Origin: Kaistella flava (ex Peng et al. 2021)
Lineage (GTDB): Bacteria > Bacteroidota > Bacteroidia > Flavobacteriales > Weeksellaceae
Length of the DNA stretch: 64,000 nucleotides
NCBI RefSeq assembly: GCF_015191005.1
Contig: NZ_CP040442.1
Span: 496,001-560,000 of the forward strand
Direction: 5' to 3'
Positions 17,654 through 27,866 of this stretch are shown here, piece by piece (the first letter of the stretch is position 1; each line of letters starts with the position of its first letter). Made by a program: the position numbers and the translations under genes. The notes below the pieces were generated by a model. That model ran no database searches. It saw only the letters and a program-made list of their open reading frames with translations, and was not told the origin of the DNA.

Positions 17654-18966
17654 TGAAAACATTAGATAAAATCCCAACGAGTAAAATCCAGCGTGCCAGT
17701 AAATTGATTTCTACGGGTGCAAAAGTTGGCGTTAATTACTTGAAATATTACGGTGAAAAAATCACGAAAACAGAAGACGAAGCCAAGGAAAATTTAAATA
17801 AAAATAACGCTACAGATATCTATGACAGTTTAAAAGAACTGAAAGGAAGCGCGTTGAAAGTTGCCCAAATGTTGAGCATGGAAAAAAATATTTTGCCCGC
17901 TGCTTATGTGGAAAAATTTTCTTTGTCCCAGTTTCAGGTTCCGCCACTTTCTGCGCCTTTGGTGACCAAGATTTTCAAGACGTATTTTGGAAAAAAGCCG
18001 ACCGAACTTTTTGACGATTTTGAAGCGAATTCGACGAATGCTGCAAGTATTGGTCAAGTTCATAAAGCCATGAAAGATGGTAAAGAATTGGCGGTGAAAA
18101 TTCAGTATCCTGGAGTTTCCGACAGTATCTCTTCTGACTTGGCGATGGTAAAACCGATTGCGATGAAGATGTTTAATATTAAAGGAAAAAATTCTGATCA
18201 ATATTTTAAGGAAGTTGAAGATAAACTGTTGGAAGAAACCGATTATAATTTAGAAATCAAGCAAAGTTTAGAGATTAGAAAGAGTTGTGAGAATTTGCCA
18301 AATCTGGCTTTTCCAAATTATTATCCGCAATATTCCAACGACCGAATTATCACCATGGACTGGATGCACGGAATCCATCTTTCGACTTTTTGTTCAGCGA
18401 ATAAGGATCCTAAATTAGCGAATCAAGTTGGACAAGCCTTGTGGGATTTCTACATGTTTCAGATTCACAAGTTAAGAAAAGTTCATGCTGATCCGCATCC
18501 GGGAAATTTCTTGGTTTCTGACAACGGAACTTTAATTGCCATCGACTTTGGATGTATGAAGAGTATTCCGGAGGATTTTTACGTACCTTATTTTGAATTG
18601 GCAGTTCGGGAAAATTTAGAAAATAGAGCATTTTTAGATCAAAAATTATTAGAACTTGAAATCATCAGACTCGATGATTCGGTTGAAGAAAAAGAGTTTT
18701 TTACGCAGATTTTTTATGAATTGCTTTATTTGTTTACAACCCCTTTTCAGGAAGAAAACTTTGATTTCTCTGATGGTAAATTTTTCGAAGCCATTGCAGA
18801 TCTTGGACAGAAATATGCAAAAAATACACAGATTAAAGGTAGAAATGCCAATCGTGGATCGAGACATTTTATTTATATGAACCGTACGTTTTTCGGCTTG
18901 TATAATTTGATGCACGATATCAAAGCAGAACATATTATCATTAATAATTATAAAAACTTTCAATAA
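17653..18966 (+). CDS. ABC1/UbiB-family atypical kinase-like protein
   Basis: The 437-aa protein has the ABC1 core: LKGSALKVAQMLS (about 57-69, the place of the family KxGQ), AASIGQVHKA (about 133), ELAVKIQYPG, then VHADPHPGNFLV and AIDFG (about 278-300). The third residue of KxGQ is Ala here (KVAQ). Family members bind ATP and influence isoprenoid-quinone or plastid prenyl-lipid metabolism. Its place beside carotenoid genes suggests a role in isoprenoid lipid handling or photo-oxidative stress, which is inference. No transmembrane helix at the end is evident. Confidence 0.88.
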   Translation: MKTLDKIPTSKIQRASKLISTGAKVGVNYLKYYGEKITKTEDEAKENLNKNNATDIYDSLKELKGSALKVAQMLSMEKNILPAAYVEKFSLSQFQVPPLSAPLVTKIFKTYFGKKPTELFDDFEANSTNAASIGQVHKAMKDGKELAVKIQYPGVSDSISSDLAMVKPIAMKMFNIKGKNSDQYFKEVEDKLLEETDYNLEIKQSLEIRKSCENLPNLAFPNYYPQYSNDRIITMDWMHGIHLSTFCSANKDPKLANQVGQALWDFYMFQIHKLRKVHADPHPGNFLVSDNGTLIAIDFGCMKSIPEDFYVPYFELAVRENLENRAFLDQKLLELEIIRLDDSVEEKEFFTQIFYELLYLFTTPFQEENFDFSDGKFFEAIADLGQKYAKNTQIKGRNANRGSRHFIYMNRTFFGLYNLMHDIKAEHIIINNYKNFQ

Positions 18967-18968
18967 AA

Positions 18969-19244
18969 GTGAATTTCACTGAAGTACAGATTGACCGAAT
19001 TATTGAAATGGCGTGGGAAGACCGTACTCCTTTTGAAGCGATTACTTACCAATTTGATTTGGCAGAAAAAGACGTGATTGCTTTAATGAGAAAGGAGTTG
19101 AAAAGAAGTTCTTTCAATTTGTGGCGGGCCCGCGTAAATTCGGGCGTGAGTCAAAAGCATTTGCATAAAAGAAATGGTGAAATCGAAAGATTTAAATGTA
19201 CGAGACAAAGAACGATTTCTGGAAATAAAATTAGCAAAAGATAA
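18969..19244 (+). CDS. TIGR03643-family small protein
   Basis: A 91-aa protein of a small family of unknown function: the conserved opening is EVQIDRIIEMAWEDRTPFEAI, then FDLAEKDVIALMRKELKRSSFNLWRARV, which reads as a helix-turn-helix-like fold. The start is GTG, two bases after the ubiB-like stop; no better ATG is in frame. I recall the family beside photolyase/cryptochrome and DUF2256 genes in other phyla, as here. The basic tail (CTRQRTISGNKISKR) is also typical. Confidence 0.8.
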   Translation: MNFTEVQIDRIIEMAWEDRTPFEAITYQFDLAEKDVIALMRKELKRSSFNLWRARVNSGVSQKHLHKRNGEIERFKCTRQRTISGNKISKR

Positions 19245-19245
19245 G

Positions 19246-19869
19246 ATGCAGAACGAAGAAACAATATTGACAATCAATCATCAGGAAATTCTGGAAAGTG
19301 AAAAATTGTTCAGAACCATGTTGATTAATTCGTTGGCGGGAATTCGGCAAGTTGTTTTAATTGGAACCAAGTCGAAAAGCGGCCAGGAGAACTTATCGAT
19401 TTTCAGTTCATTGATTCATTTGGGAGCACGTCCGCCCTTGTTTGGTTTAATTTCAAGACCGGATTCTGTGGAACGAGATACTTTAGAAAACATCAGAGAA
19501 ACCGGAAGTTATACGATCAATTTTATTCATAAGGATTTTGTGAAACAAGCGCATCAAACTTCGGCGCGCTATCCGAAAGAAGTTTCTGAGTTTGCTGCTG
19601 TAGGTTTAACACCGGAATATGTAGAAAATTGCTTTTCTCCCTTTGTAGAAGAAGCAGAAATTAAAGTTGAAATGAAACTGCAGCAGGTTTTAGACATCGA
19701 AATAAATAATACCAAAATGATTATTGGAAGTATCGAATGTGTGCATATTCCCAAAAGTAGATTAGCAGAAGATGGATTGGTAAAACCAACTGATTTACTT
19801 TTAAGCGGCGGTTTAGATGCTTATTATACCAGTGAATTTATAGAGCAATTACCGTATGCAAAGCCGTAA
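19246..19869 (+). CDS. Flavin reductase-like (FMN-binding split barrel) protein
   Basis: The 207-aa form (start MQNEETILTIN, one base after the TIGR03643 stop) shows the flavin-reductase-like split barrel: NSLAGIRQVVLIGT, NLSIFSSLIHLGARPPLFGLISRP, then ETGSYTINFIH. Such proteins bind FMN and reduce flavin or use it as a cofactor. An in-frame ATG at 19174 would overlap the preceding gene by 71 bases and is disfavoured. In context it may supply reduced flavin to the photolyase or act in oxidative stress; that is inference. Confidence 0.82.
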   Translation: MQNEETILTINHQEILESEKLFRTMLINSLAGIRQVVLIGTKSKSGQENLSIFSSLIHLGARPPLFGLISRPDSVERDTLENIRETGSYTINFIHKDFVKQAHQTSARYPKEVSEFAAVGLTPEYVENCFSPFVEEAEIKVEMKLQQVLDIEINNTKMIIGSIECVHIPKSRLAEDGLVKPTDLLLSGGLDAYYTSEFIEQLPYAKP

Positions 19870-19887
19870 CTTTACTTTTTACTTCTA

Positions 19888-20028
19888 ATGAAAAATGTTA
19901 AAAAGGAACATTTTCCAACAAAGATTTGTCCGGTTTGTAACCGAAGTTTTTCCTGGCGTAAAAAGTGGGAAAAAGATTGGGAGCAAGTAAAGTATTGTAG
20001 TGAAAAATGTAAAAAGAATAAACCATAA
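19888..20028 (+). CDS. DUF2256-family small zinc-ribbon-like protein, 46 aa
   Basis: Short gene in the gap between the flavin reductase and SDR genes. The product begins [20 protein letters not shown], followed by [21 protein letters not shown] and a basic tail. The four Cys in CPVC and CSEKC can bind one metal; the spacing and the WRKKWE core are those of DUF2256, which often neighbours photolyase genes. Function unknown. ATG is 18 bases after the previous stop. Confidence 0.85.
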   Translation: MKNVKKEHFPTKICPVCNRSFSWRKKWEKDWEQVKYCSEKCKKNKP

Positions 20029-20043
20029 ATAACGATTATCACC

Positions 20044-20739
20044 ATGAGAAATATACTGATTGTCGGCGCCGGAAAAGGAATTGGATTGAAATCTGCAGAA
20101 CTTTTAAAAGATGAAAACCTCTTCACGATTTCCAGGAACTCGACACCCGAATTAGAAAGTTTAGGAACTCACTTTTTTCAGTTAGATGTTTCTACGGATG
20201 ATCTAAGTGAAGTATCTTTGCCCGACGAATTGCACGGCGTTGTTTTTTGTCCGGGATCGATTAATTTGAAACCATTTAATCGTTTGTCAGAAGCAGATTT
20301 TTTGGCAGATTTTAATAAGAATTTTATGGGTGCGGTAAGAATTATTATGAAATGTTTGCCAGCTTTAAAGAAATCGAAATCGGCGAGTATCGTTCTTTTT
20401 TCAACCGTTGCGGTAAAAGTAGGAATGCCTTTTCATACATCAATTGCTGCAAGTAAAGGTGCGATTGAAGGTTTTGCAAAGAGTTTGGCGGCGGAATTAG
20501 CGATATCAAATATTCGGGTTAATGTAATTGCGCCATCGCTTTCTGATACTTCTTTAGCGGCGCAACTTCTTTCAACAGAGGAAAAAAGAATAGCGTCAGC
20601 AAAAAGACATCCTTTGCAAAGAGTAGGTCTGCCGGAAGATAGCGCCAACATGGTCGAGTTTCTGCTTTCAGATAAAAGCTCTTGGATGACGGGACAAATT
20701 ATAGGAATTGATGGTGGTTTAGGAAATATAAAACTGTAG
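20044..20739 (+). CDS. SDR-family protein without the catalytic Tyr
   Basis: A classical-size SDR (231 aa). The cofactor motif is VGAGKGIG (about 7-14); the C-terminal WMTGQIIGIDGG is typical. At the active site the usual YxxxK is read as IAASK (FHTSIAASKGAIEGF), so Lys is kept and Tyr is Ile. The preceding Ser is present (VLFST). I recall the same HxSIAxxKGA form in SDRs beside photolyases, suggesting a conserved subfamily rather than damage. Substrate and activity unknown. It is 6 bases from the MarR gene. Confidence 0.85.
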   Translation: MRNILIVGAGKGIGLKSAELLKDENLFTISRNSTPELESLGTHFFQLDVSTDDLSEVSLPDELHGVVFCPGSINLKPFNRLSEADFLADFNKNFMGAVRIIMKCLPALKKSKSASIVLFSTVAVKVGMPFHTSIAASKGAIEGFAKSLAAELAISNIRVNVIAPSLSDTSLAAQLLSTEEKRIASAKRHPLQRVGLPEDSANMVEFLLSDKSSWMTGQIIGIDGGLGNIKL

Positions 20740-20745
20740 AAAAAA

Positions 20746-21396
20746 ATGGAATTAAATTTAATTATTGAGATATTAAAAGAACTGGATTCTTTTCAAAAAC
20801 TTCAGCCGGGAAGTCAAAAGAGTTTGGAGGATTTCAGAATGTATCTGAATGAGAAAGCCTACGAAAATGAAACACCCAGAAATTTAACCGAGAAGTTTGA
20901 TTTGAAAGTTAATGATCTTGAAAACGAAATTGCGAAGCAGGTCATTATGCTTGGAAGATATTCTAAACAGTTGATTCGTAAATCTTTGGAGAATAATCCT
21001 AATTTGGTGAATGAAGATTTTACCTATCTTTTTAGAATGATGGATTATTCGTCGCTGACCAAAATGCAGCTGATCGAAAAAAACGCACACGAAAAACAAA
21101 CAGGTATTGAGATTATAAAAAGATTGGTTAAAAATGGTCTTTTAGTCGAAAGTCCTGATTTAAATGATAAAAGAAGTACGCGGATTTCTGTGACGGAAAA
21201 AGGGAAAACCGTTTTCCTGGAATCGATGAAAGATATTACAATCGTTTCTAAAATTATGTGTGGAAAATTGAATGAGGAAGAAAAAGAAAACTTGCTGATT
21301 TATTTGAAAAAACTCAACACTTTTCACCATACCGTTTATACCAATTTTAAAAATGAAGAATTAGTAAAGATTCTTCAAATGGTTGATTATGACTAA
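20746..21396 (+). CDS. MarR-family transcriptional regulator
   Basis: The 216-aa product has a winged helix at about 85-170: YSSLTKMQLIEKNAHEKQTGIEIIKRLVKNGLL then the wing DLNDKRSTRISVTEKGK, a clear MarR signature. The N-terminal 80 residues (LNLIIEILKELDSFQK) are helical and longer than usual. It lies directly before the photolyase gene, overlapping its start by 8 bases, and is a second regulator in the island besides the TetR protein. Ligand unknown. Confidence 0.87.
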   Translation: MELNLIIEILKELDSFQKLQPGSQKSLEDFRMYLNEKAYENETPRNLTEKFDLKVNDLENEIAKQVIMLGRYSKQLIRKSLENNPNLVNEDFTYLFRMMDYSSLTKMQLIEKNAHEKQTGIEIIKRLVKNGLLVESPDLNDKRSTRISVTEKGKTVFLESMKDITIVSKIMCGKLNEEEKENLLIYLKKLNTFHHTVYTNFKNEELVKILQMVDYD

Positions 21397-22696
21397 TAAA
21401 ATTTCAATTTTTTGGTTTCGAAGAGATTTAAGATTGGCTGATAATCACGGATTATTTAAAGCTTTAGAATCTTCTGAAAACGTTCTGCCTATTTTTATTT
21501 TCGACACCGAAATTCTTTCGAAACTTGAAAATAAAGAAGATCGACGAGTTGATTTTATTGTTCAGGTTTTGCAGATTCTAAATCAGTTTTTAGAGAAATC
21601 TGGGAAATCGATTAGGATTCTTTATGGTAAACCTTTAGATGTTTTTAAAGAACTTACTGAAAATTATGACATAGAAAACGTTTTCTGTAATGAAGATTAT
21701 GAACCTTCTGCCATCAAAAGAGATCAGGAAATTTCAGATTTCTTAAGTCAAAAAAATATTGGATTTCAGTCTTTTAAAGATCAGGTTCATTTTCATAAAG
21801 ATGATATTTTAAAATCTGATGGAACACCTTATACGATCTATACGCCGTATTCAAAGCAATGGCTAAAAAAGTTTAGTGATGAAGAAGAGGAGTCTTATCC
21901 AAGTGAGAAACTCCTTCATCATTTAATTGATGTTGAAAAACAGGAAATTTCTTTAGGAAAAATTGGGTTCATAAAAACGGATTACAAATTTGTTGCTCCT
22001 AAAATTAATCGTGAAATTTTAAAGACTTATCACGAAACCCGAAATTTTCCAACAACACCAACTTCTGAAATGAGCGTTCATCTTCGTTTTGGTACAATCT
22101 CTGTTCGGAAATTGGCTGCTGAAGCAACAAAGTTGAATGAAACTTATTTGAAAGAATTGATTTGGAGAGAGTTTTTCATGCAGATTCTCTATCATTTTCC
22201 AAAGGTCGTCAATGAATCTTTTAAGCGTAAATACGATAATATTTCGTGGTTATATGACGAAGAACTTTTGAAAAAATGGCAGGAAGGAAAAACTGGATAT
22301 CCGATTGTTGATGCAGGAATGCGGGAACTCAACGAAACTGGATTGATGCACAATAGAGTTCGAATGGTTTGCGCGAGTTTTTTCACCAAACATCTTTTAA
22401 TGCATTGGCGAATCGGTGAAGCTTATTTTGCTGAAAAATTATTGGATTACGATTTATCTGCGAATAATGGAAACTGGCAGTGGAGTGCAGGAACAGGTTG
22501 TGATTCCGCGCCTTACTTTAGAGTTTTTAACCCAGAAGAACAGCAGAAGAAATTCGATCCTGAATTTAAATATATTAAAAAATGGGTCAAAGAATTCGGA
22601 ACAAAAGATTATCCACAACCGATTGTTGAACACAAATTTGCCAGATTGAGAGCTTTGGAAACTTATAAAAAAGGATTACAGGAACAGGATTTTTAA
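21389..22696 (+). CDS. phr: Deoxyribodipyrimidine photolyase / cryptochrome
   Basis: Blue-light DNA repair flavoprotein of 435 aa. It starts with the photolyase motif ISIFWFRRDLRLADN and ends with the FAD-binding domain: TGYPIVDAGMRELNETG, then MHNRVRM, then NNGNWQWSAGTGCDSAPYFR, as in class I CPD photolyases. It is a little shorter than the 470-aa E. coli enzyme. The ATG at 21389 (MTNKISIF) is preferred. Last gene of the rightward island; a cryptochrome role is possible but the repair enzyme is more likely. Confidence 0.93.
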   Translation: MTNKISIFWFRRDLRLADNHGLFKALESSENVLPIFIFDTEILSKLENKEDRRVDFIVQVLQILNQFLEKSGKSIRILYGKPLDVFKELTENYDIENVFCNEDYEPSAIKRDQEISDFLSQKNIGFQSFKDQVHFHKDDILKSDGTPYTIYTPYSKQWLKKFSDEEEESYPSEKLLHHLIDVEKQEISLGKIGFIKTDYKFVAPKINREILKTYHETRNFPTTPTSEMSVHLRFGTISVRKLAAEATKLNETYLKELIWREFFMQILYHFPKVVNESFKRKYDNISWLYDEELLKKWQEGKTGYPIVDAGMRELNETGLMHNRVRMVCASFFTKHLLMHWRIGEAYFAEKLLDYDLSANNGNWQWSAGTGCDSAPYFRVFNPEEQQKKFDPEFKYIKKWVKEFGTKDYPQPIVEHKFARLRALETYKKGLQEQDF

Positions 22697-22715
22697 ATCT
22701 GTTATTTTAAAAACT

Positions 22716-23567
22716 TTAAATAAGAATTTTTAAGCTTTTGGGCAAAACTTTAATATGAATAGGAGAGTCGATTTCATTGTATTCTCCGTCCAAATGCCAG
22801 TCTTGGGTATCAACTGTAAATTCGATTTCCGGAACAGAAAGGTAAGTGACGTACTGATCTTCTTTTAAACTTTTAGAAAACATACGAGCAGCGAAAAGAG
22901 CTCCGTAATACAACGGAAATTTCTTTACTAAAACAATTTCTGCCAAGCCGTCGATCGTACTTGCGTGAGGTGCGATATACGCGTTGTTTCCGAACTGACG
23001 AGTATTTGCAACGTTTAACATTAAATATTCGCCGTCGTGTTTCTTAAACTCTTCTGAGGAAAATTTCACCTTAATCGGTTTATAACTAAAGAAAGTCTTT
23101 ATCGATACTTGAATATAGTTTTTAAAACCTCGACTTGTTTTTTCAAATTGCTTCACTACTTTTCCGTCAAAACCTGTTCCTGAAACGTTGATGGACAGTT
23201 TATCGTTAACTTTGAAAGTGTCAATTTCTCGCCATTTCTTAGCTTTAATTTTATCTAAAAGTTCTTCTAAATTTTTAGAAAAATTGTTTTCATTTGAAAA
23301 TCCATTCCCAGAACCTGCTGGGAAAATCGCCAGAATTTTGCCGGTATTAATCAATCTTTTGGCTACAGAAGAAATAGTTCCATCGCCGCCTACTGCTACA
23401 AATACATCAGTTTTATAAAAGTTTTGTTGAATGAAATTTTCAGTTCCTTCGATTGATTCTGAAATATAGAAATTAGGATTTCTCACCGCTTTTTTTAGCG
23501 AATCAAGAAATGGCTGATAGTTTTTCTTTGCAGAGAAAGGATTGATGATAAAGGCAACGTTTTCCAT
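22716..23567 (-). CDS. Diacylglycerol/lipid kinase family protein
   Basis: ATP-dependent lipid kinase of the DagK/YegS type, 283 aa. NPFSAKKN near the start, VAVGGDGTISSVAKRL (about 57-72), then FPAGSGNGFSNE are the nucleotide-binding motifs, and IDGLAEIVLVKKFP and WHLDGE come later, as in the family. Start MENVAFIINPFS at 23567. Substrate could be diacylglycerol or a sphingoid base; not decidable here. Converges with phr. Confidence 0.88.
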   Translation of the reverse strand: MENVAFIINPFSAKKNYQPFLDSLKKAVRNPNFYISESIEGTENFIQQNFYKTDVFVAVGGDGTISSVAKRLINTGKILAIFPAGSGNGFSNENNFSKNLEELLDKIKAKKWREIDTFKVNDKLSINVSGTGFDGKVVKQFEKTSRGFKNYIQVSIKTFFSYKPIKVKFSSEEFKKHDGEYLMLNVANTRQFGNNAYIAPHASTIDGLAEIVLVKKFPLYYGALFAARMFSKSLKEDQYVTYLSVPEIEFTVDTQDWHLDGEYNEIDSPIHIKVLPKSLKILI

Positions 23568-23620
23568 AGTTGGCAAAAATAGAGAAAAGCAGTTGATTAA
23601 AACTGCTTTCTTGAAAATTA

Positions 23621-24427
23621 TTATAAACCTTGACGACGAATGAATTCATCTGCCAAAAGTGGTTTGATATCAGAAAGTGGAATTTTAATTAAAACGGTGC
23701 CGGCAGCATACGCTGTAATTTCGTATTGGTTATAAAGGAAATATAAATACTCCTTATCAAAATAAAAGTTATTATTGAGCGGAATTTCATTCACCAAAAG
23801 CATTTCTACTTGTCCTTTGTCGCCATCGTTTTGGGTGAAATTATCCATTAAGATAGGATTCCAGATTTTAGAATCTTGGTTGGAAACGATATCTTCTAAG
23901 TGAACGGTTTTGTTGTTTTTAAGATCAAAAACTTTGTAGTTTTCATAATAATATCCATGTGCGCCGCCGGTATAACCATCACCAGTATATTGAATCGTCA
24001 AAAAGTCGTTCTCCTTTGAGAATACTTTCATGTGCGAATTATTATCCCAGTTTTGTGCAAATTCTGGTTTATAATCTTTCAAGCTTTCTTTTTCTTCGTC
24101 AAAGAATTCTTGCTTCTTTTGATCTAAGGCTGCGGTAAGATTGGTTTTGGAATAATCAGCTAAGTGAATCTTCTTTGGTGCATAAATGGAATCTAAAAGC
24201 GCTTTATTTTTAATAGTCGGAAAGGCTAATATTTTGGACTGAAAATGAAGCGTTAGATTTTTATCAATTTTTAAAGAATCATTCACTTTAATTGAATCAG
24301 CCGAGAAGTGATCGGCTTTGGTGATTTGTTCGCCTTTATCTTTTAAACTTTCTGCGGAAGTTTTGGTTTTGTCGCAACTGACGAATGCGATTGAAAATAG
24401 GATTGATAAGGCTAAGAAATTTTTCAT
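23621..24427 (-). CDS. DUF3298/RsiV-type lipoprotein
   Basis: The 268-aa product has a lipoprotein signal peptide (MKNFLALSILFSIAFVSC, lipobox VSC), and a C-terminal domain of the DUF4163/DUF3298 (PdaC/RsiV-like) type: FLTIQYTGDGYTGGAHGYYYENYKVFDLKN, KTVHLEDIV, then FYFDKEYLYFLYNQYEITAYAAG. An ATG at 24496 upstream is rejected since the lipobox follows the internal start. Such domains occur in peptidoglycan deacetylases and anti-sigma factors, but no catalytic part is here. Exported and lipid-anchored; function unknown. Confidence 0.8.
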   Translation of the reverse strand: MKNFLALSILFSIAFVSCDKTKTSAESLKDKGEQITKADHFSADSIKVNDSLKIDKNLTLHFQSKILAFPTIKNKALLDSIYAPKKIHLADYSKTNLTAALDQKKQEFFDEEKESLKDYKPEFAQNWDNNSHMKVFSKENDFLTIQYTGDGYTGGAHGYYYENYKVFDLKNNKTVHLEDIVSNQDSKIWNPILMDNFTQNDGDKGQVEMLLVNEIPLNNNFYFDKEYLYFLYNQYEITAYAAGTVLIKIPLSDIKPLLADEFIRRQGL

Positions 24428-24482
24428 GCTGAAATTTAGTAAAATTATTAATGTTGTTGAATTTAGTAAAACTAGAGTATTC

Positions 24483-24512
24483 AAAAAAACCGCCAAATGG
24501 ACGGTTTTTTAT
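24483..24512 (-). terminator. Terminator after the DUF5684 gene
   Basis: AAAAACCG(T/C)CC stem, loop ATTT, flanked by A- and T-runs on both strands; positioned after the DUF5684 stop. Confidence 0.7.
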
Positions 24513-24530
24513 ATAAAGTTTTAATAAATA

Positions 24531-24956
24531 TTATTTCCTGTCATCAGGCAAAGCATTCGGGTTGTAAACAGCGTCACCGAAAGCGAGCAGTGGTAAACCT
24601 ATAAATGATAATACGACCAAAAGTATCGTCATTAAAATATCTTTGCCGAAAAACTTCGATAAGCGATCTGCTATGATAATTGAAAAAATAATATTAACAA
24701 ATGGAATCAACAAAAGAATAAACCACCAAATGGGTTTTTTAACAATATCAAGTAATACAATCGTGTTATAAATGGGAATAAATGCTGCCCAAGCATCTTC
24801 TCTTCCTGCTTTTTGAAAAATCTTGTAAAGACAGAATGAATAAAATACATAGAAAATCAAAAAGAAAATCATCATCCCTAATCCCATGGCAAATGCACCA
24901 GTCGCATCTCCGGAATTCATTCCCTCATAAGGATTCATTTGTAATAAAGTCATCAT
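24531..24956 (-). CDS. DUF5684 membrane protein
   Basis: A 141-aa protein with four or so hydrophobic segments. The pattern FQKAGREDAWAAFIPIYNTIVLLDIVKKPIWWF is that of the DUF5684 (signal-peptidase-I-associated or YckC-like small membrane) group. The acidic/Met-rich start (MNPYEGMNSGDATG) is outside the membrane. Several in-frame ATGs lie in the first 13 codons, so the exact start is uncertain. Function unknown. Confidence 0.8.
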   Translation of the reverse strand: MMTLLQMNPYEGMNSGDATGAFAMGLGMMIFFLIFYVFYSFCLYKIFQKAGREDAWAAFIPIYNTIVLLDIVKKPIWWFILLLIPFVNIIFSIIIADRLSKFFGKDILMTILLVVLSFIGLPLLAFGDAVYNPNALPDDRK

Positions 24957-25047
24957 AATAGTATCGTTTTTAGTTTATCAAATATATCATATTATTTTAG
25001 CAAATAAATTAAATTCTTAGATAATGACAGTTAGTTCTATTAATATC

Positions 25048-25084
25048 ATAAAAAAAGCTGCTCAAATCATTGAACAGCTTTTTA
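25048..25084 (-). terminator. Terminator of gyrB
   Basis: Stem AAAGCTGTTC / GAGCAGCTTT around an 8-base loop, followed by T on the minus strand, 20 bases after the gyrB stop. Confidence 0.75.
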
Positions 25085-25102
25085 CTAAATTTTTAGATAT
25101 AA

Positions 25103-27136
<2,034 letters not shown>

Positions 27137-27140
27137 CTAA

Positions 27141-27148
27141 CAAAGATA
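27141..27148 (-). promoter_or_regulatory. -7 box of gyrB
   Basis: TATCTTTG on the minus strand, with TTC 19 bases upstream of it, about 100 bases before the gyrB start. Confidence 0.5.
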
Positions 27149-27206
27149 CTGAATTTGGTCCGAATATGAAAGTTAACGAAGTCATAAAATTGGAGTGTTT
27201 TTCCAT

Positions 27207-27236
27207 AAAAAAATCCTCAAAATGATGAGGATTTTT
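27207..27236 (-). terminator. Terminator of the OsmC-family gene
   Basis: AAATCCTCA stem with a short loop and T-run on the minus strand, 28 bases past the stop. Confidence 0.75.
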
Positions 27237-27263
27237 AAATAGATATTAACTTTTATTTTCTTG

Positions 27264-27680
27264 TTAAACTAAAGTTGCTTCAACTTTGATTTCGGTATTC
27301 AACAATTTAGAAATCGGACAGTTTTTTTCTGCATCAGCAACTAATATATCAAATTTTTCTTTAGAAATTCCTGGAACTTTTGCCATCAAAGTCAACATTG
27401 ATTCCGTTATTTTTCCTTCTTTTGGATCTAAATTTATGACGCACTTAGTTTCTAAATTTTCAGCTTTAAAACCGGCTTCATCGATTTTGAAAGATAAAGC
27501 CATCGCGAAACAACCGGCATGGGCTGCAGCGATTAATTCTTCGGGATTTGTTCCTACACCTTCTTCAAAACGAGAGCTGTAAGAATATTGTGTTTGGTTC
27601 AAAGTCGTGCTTTGAGTGGTTAAATTTCCTTTTCCATCTTTGCCTGAACCTTGCCAAATGGCTGTTGCATTTCTTTTCAT
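27264..27680 (-). CDS. OsmC-family peroxiredoxin
   Basis: Thiol peroxidase-like protein that reduces organic peroxides in the cytoplasm. The 138-aa product has both redox Cys in their motifs: AAHAGCFAMALS (Cys57) and ENCPISKLLN (Cys at about 124). FEEGVGTNPEELIAAAHA is typical of the OsmC branch rather than Ohr. Single gene between gyrB and lysS, each with its own terminator. Confidence 0.9.
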   Translation of the reverse strand: MKRNATAIWQGSGKDGKGNLTTQSTTLNQTQYSYSSRFEEGVGTNPEELIAAAHAGCFAMALSFKIDEAGFKAENLETKCVINLDPKEGKITESMLTLMAKVPGISKEKFDILVADAEKNCPISKLLNTEIKVEATLV

Positions 27681-27817
27681 AATGTAATTTTTTGGGTGTT
27701 TTTATATTGTAACATCAAATTTACATCATTATTTTTATACTGATTTTCCCTCATGAATATAAGACTGATAGATGGTTTAATTGACGAAACGCGAGTGAAT
27801 ATATAGAACTTAAAAAT

Positions 27818-27848
27818 AAAAAAGCGAACTATAACAGCTCGCTTTTGG
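27818..27848 (-). terminator. Terminator of lysS
   Basis: AAAAGCGA / TCGCTTTT stem with an 11-base loop and A-run upstream; lies 19 bases past the lysS stop. Confidence 0.7.
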
Positions 27849-27866
27849 TAATTTATTTTGTTTAAA

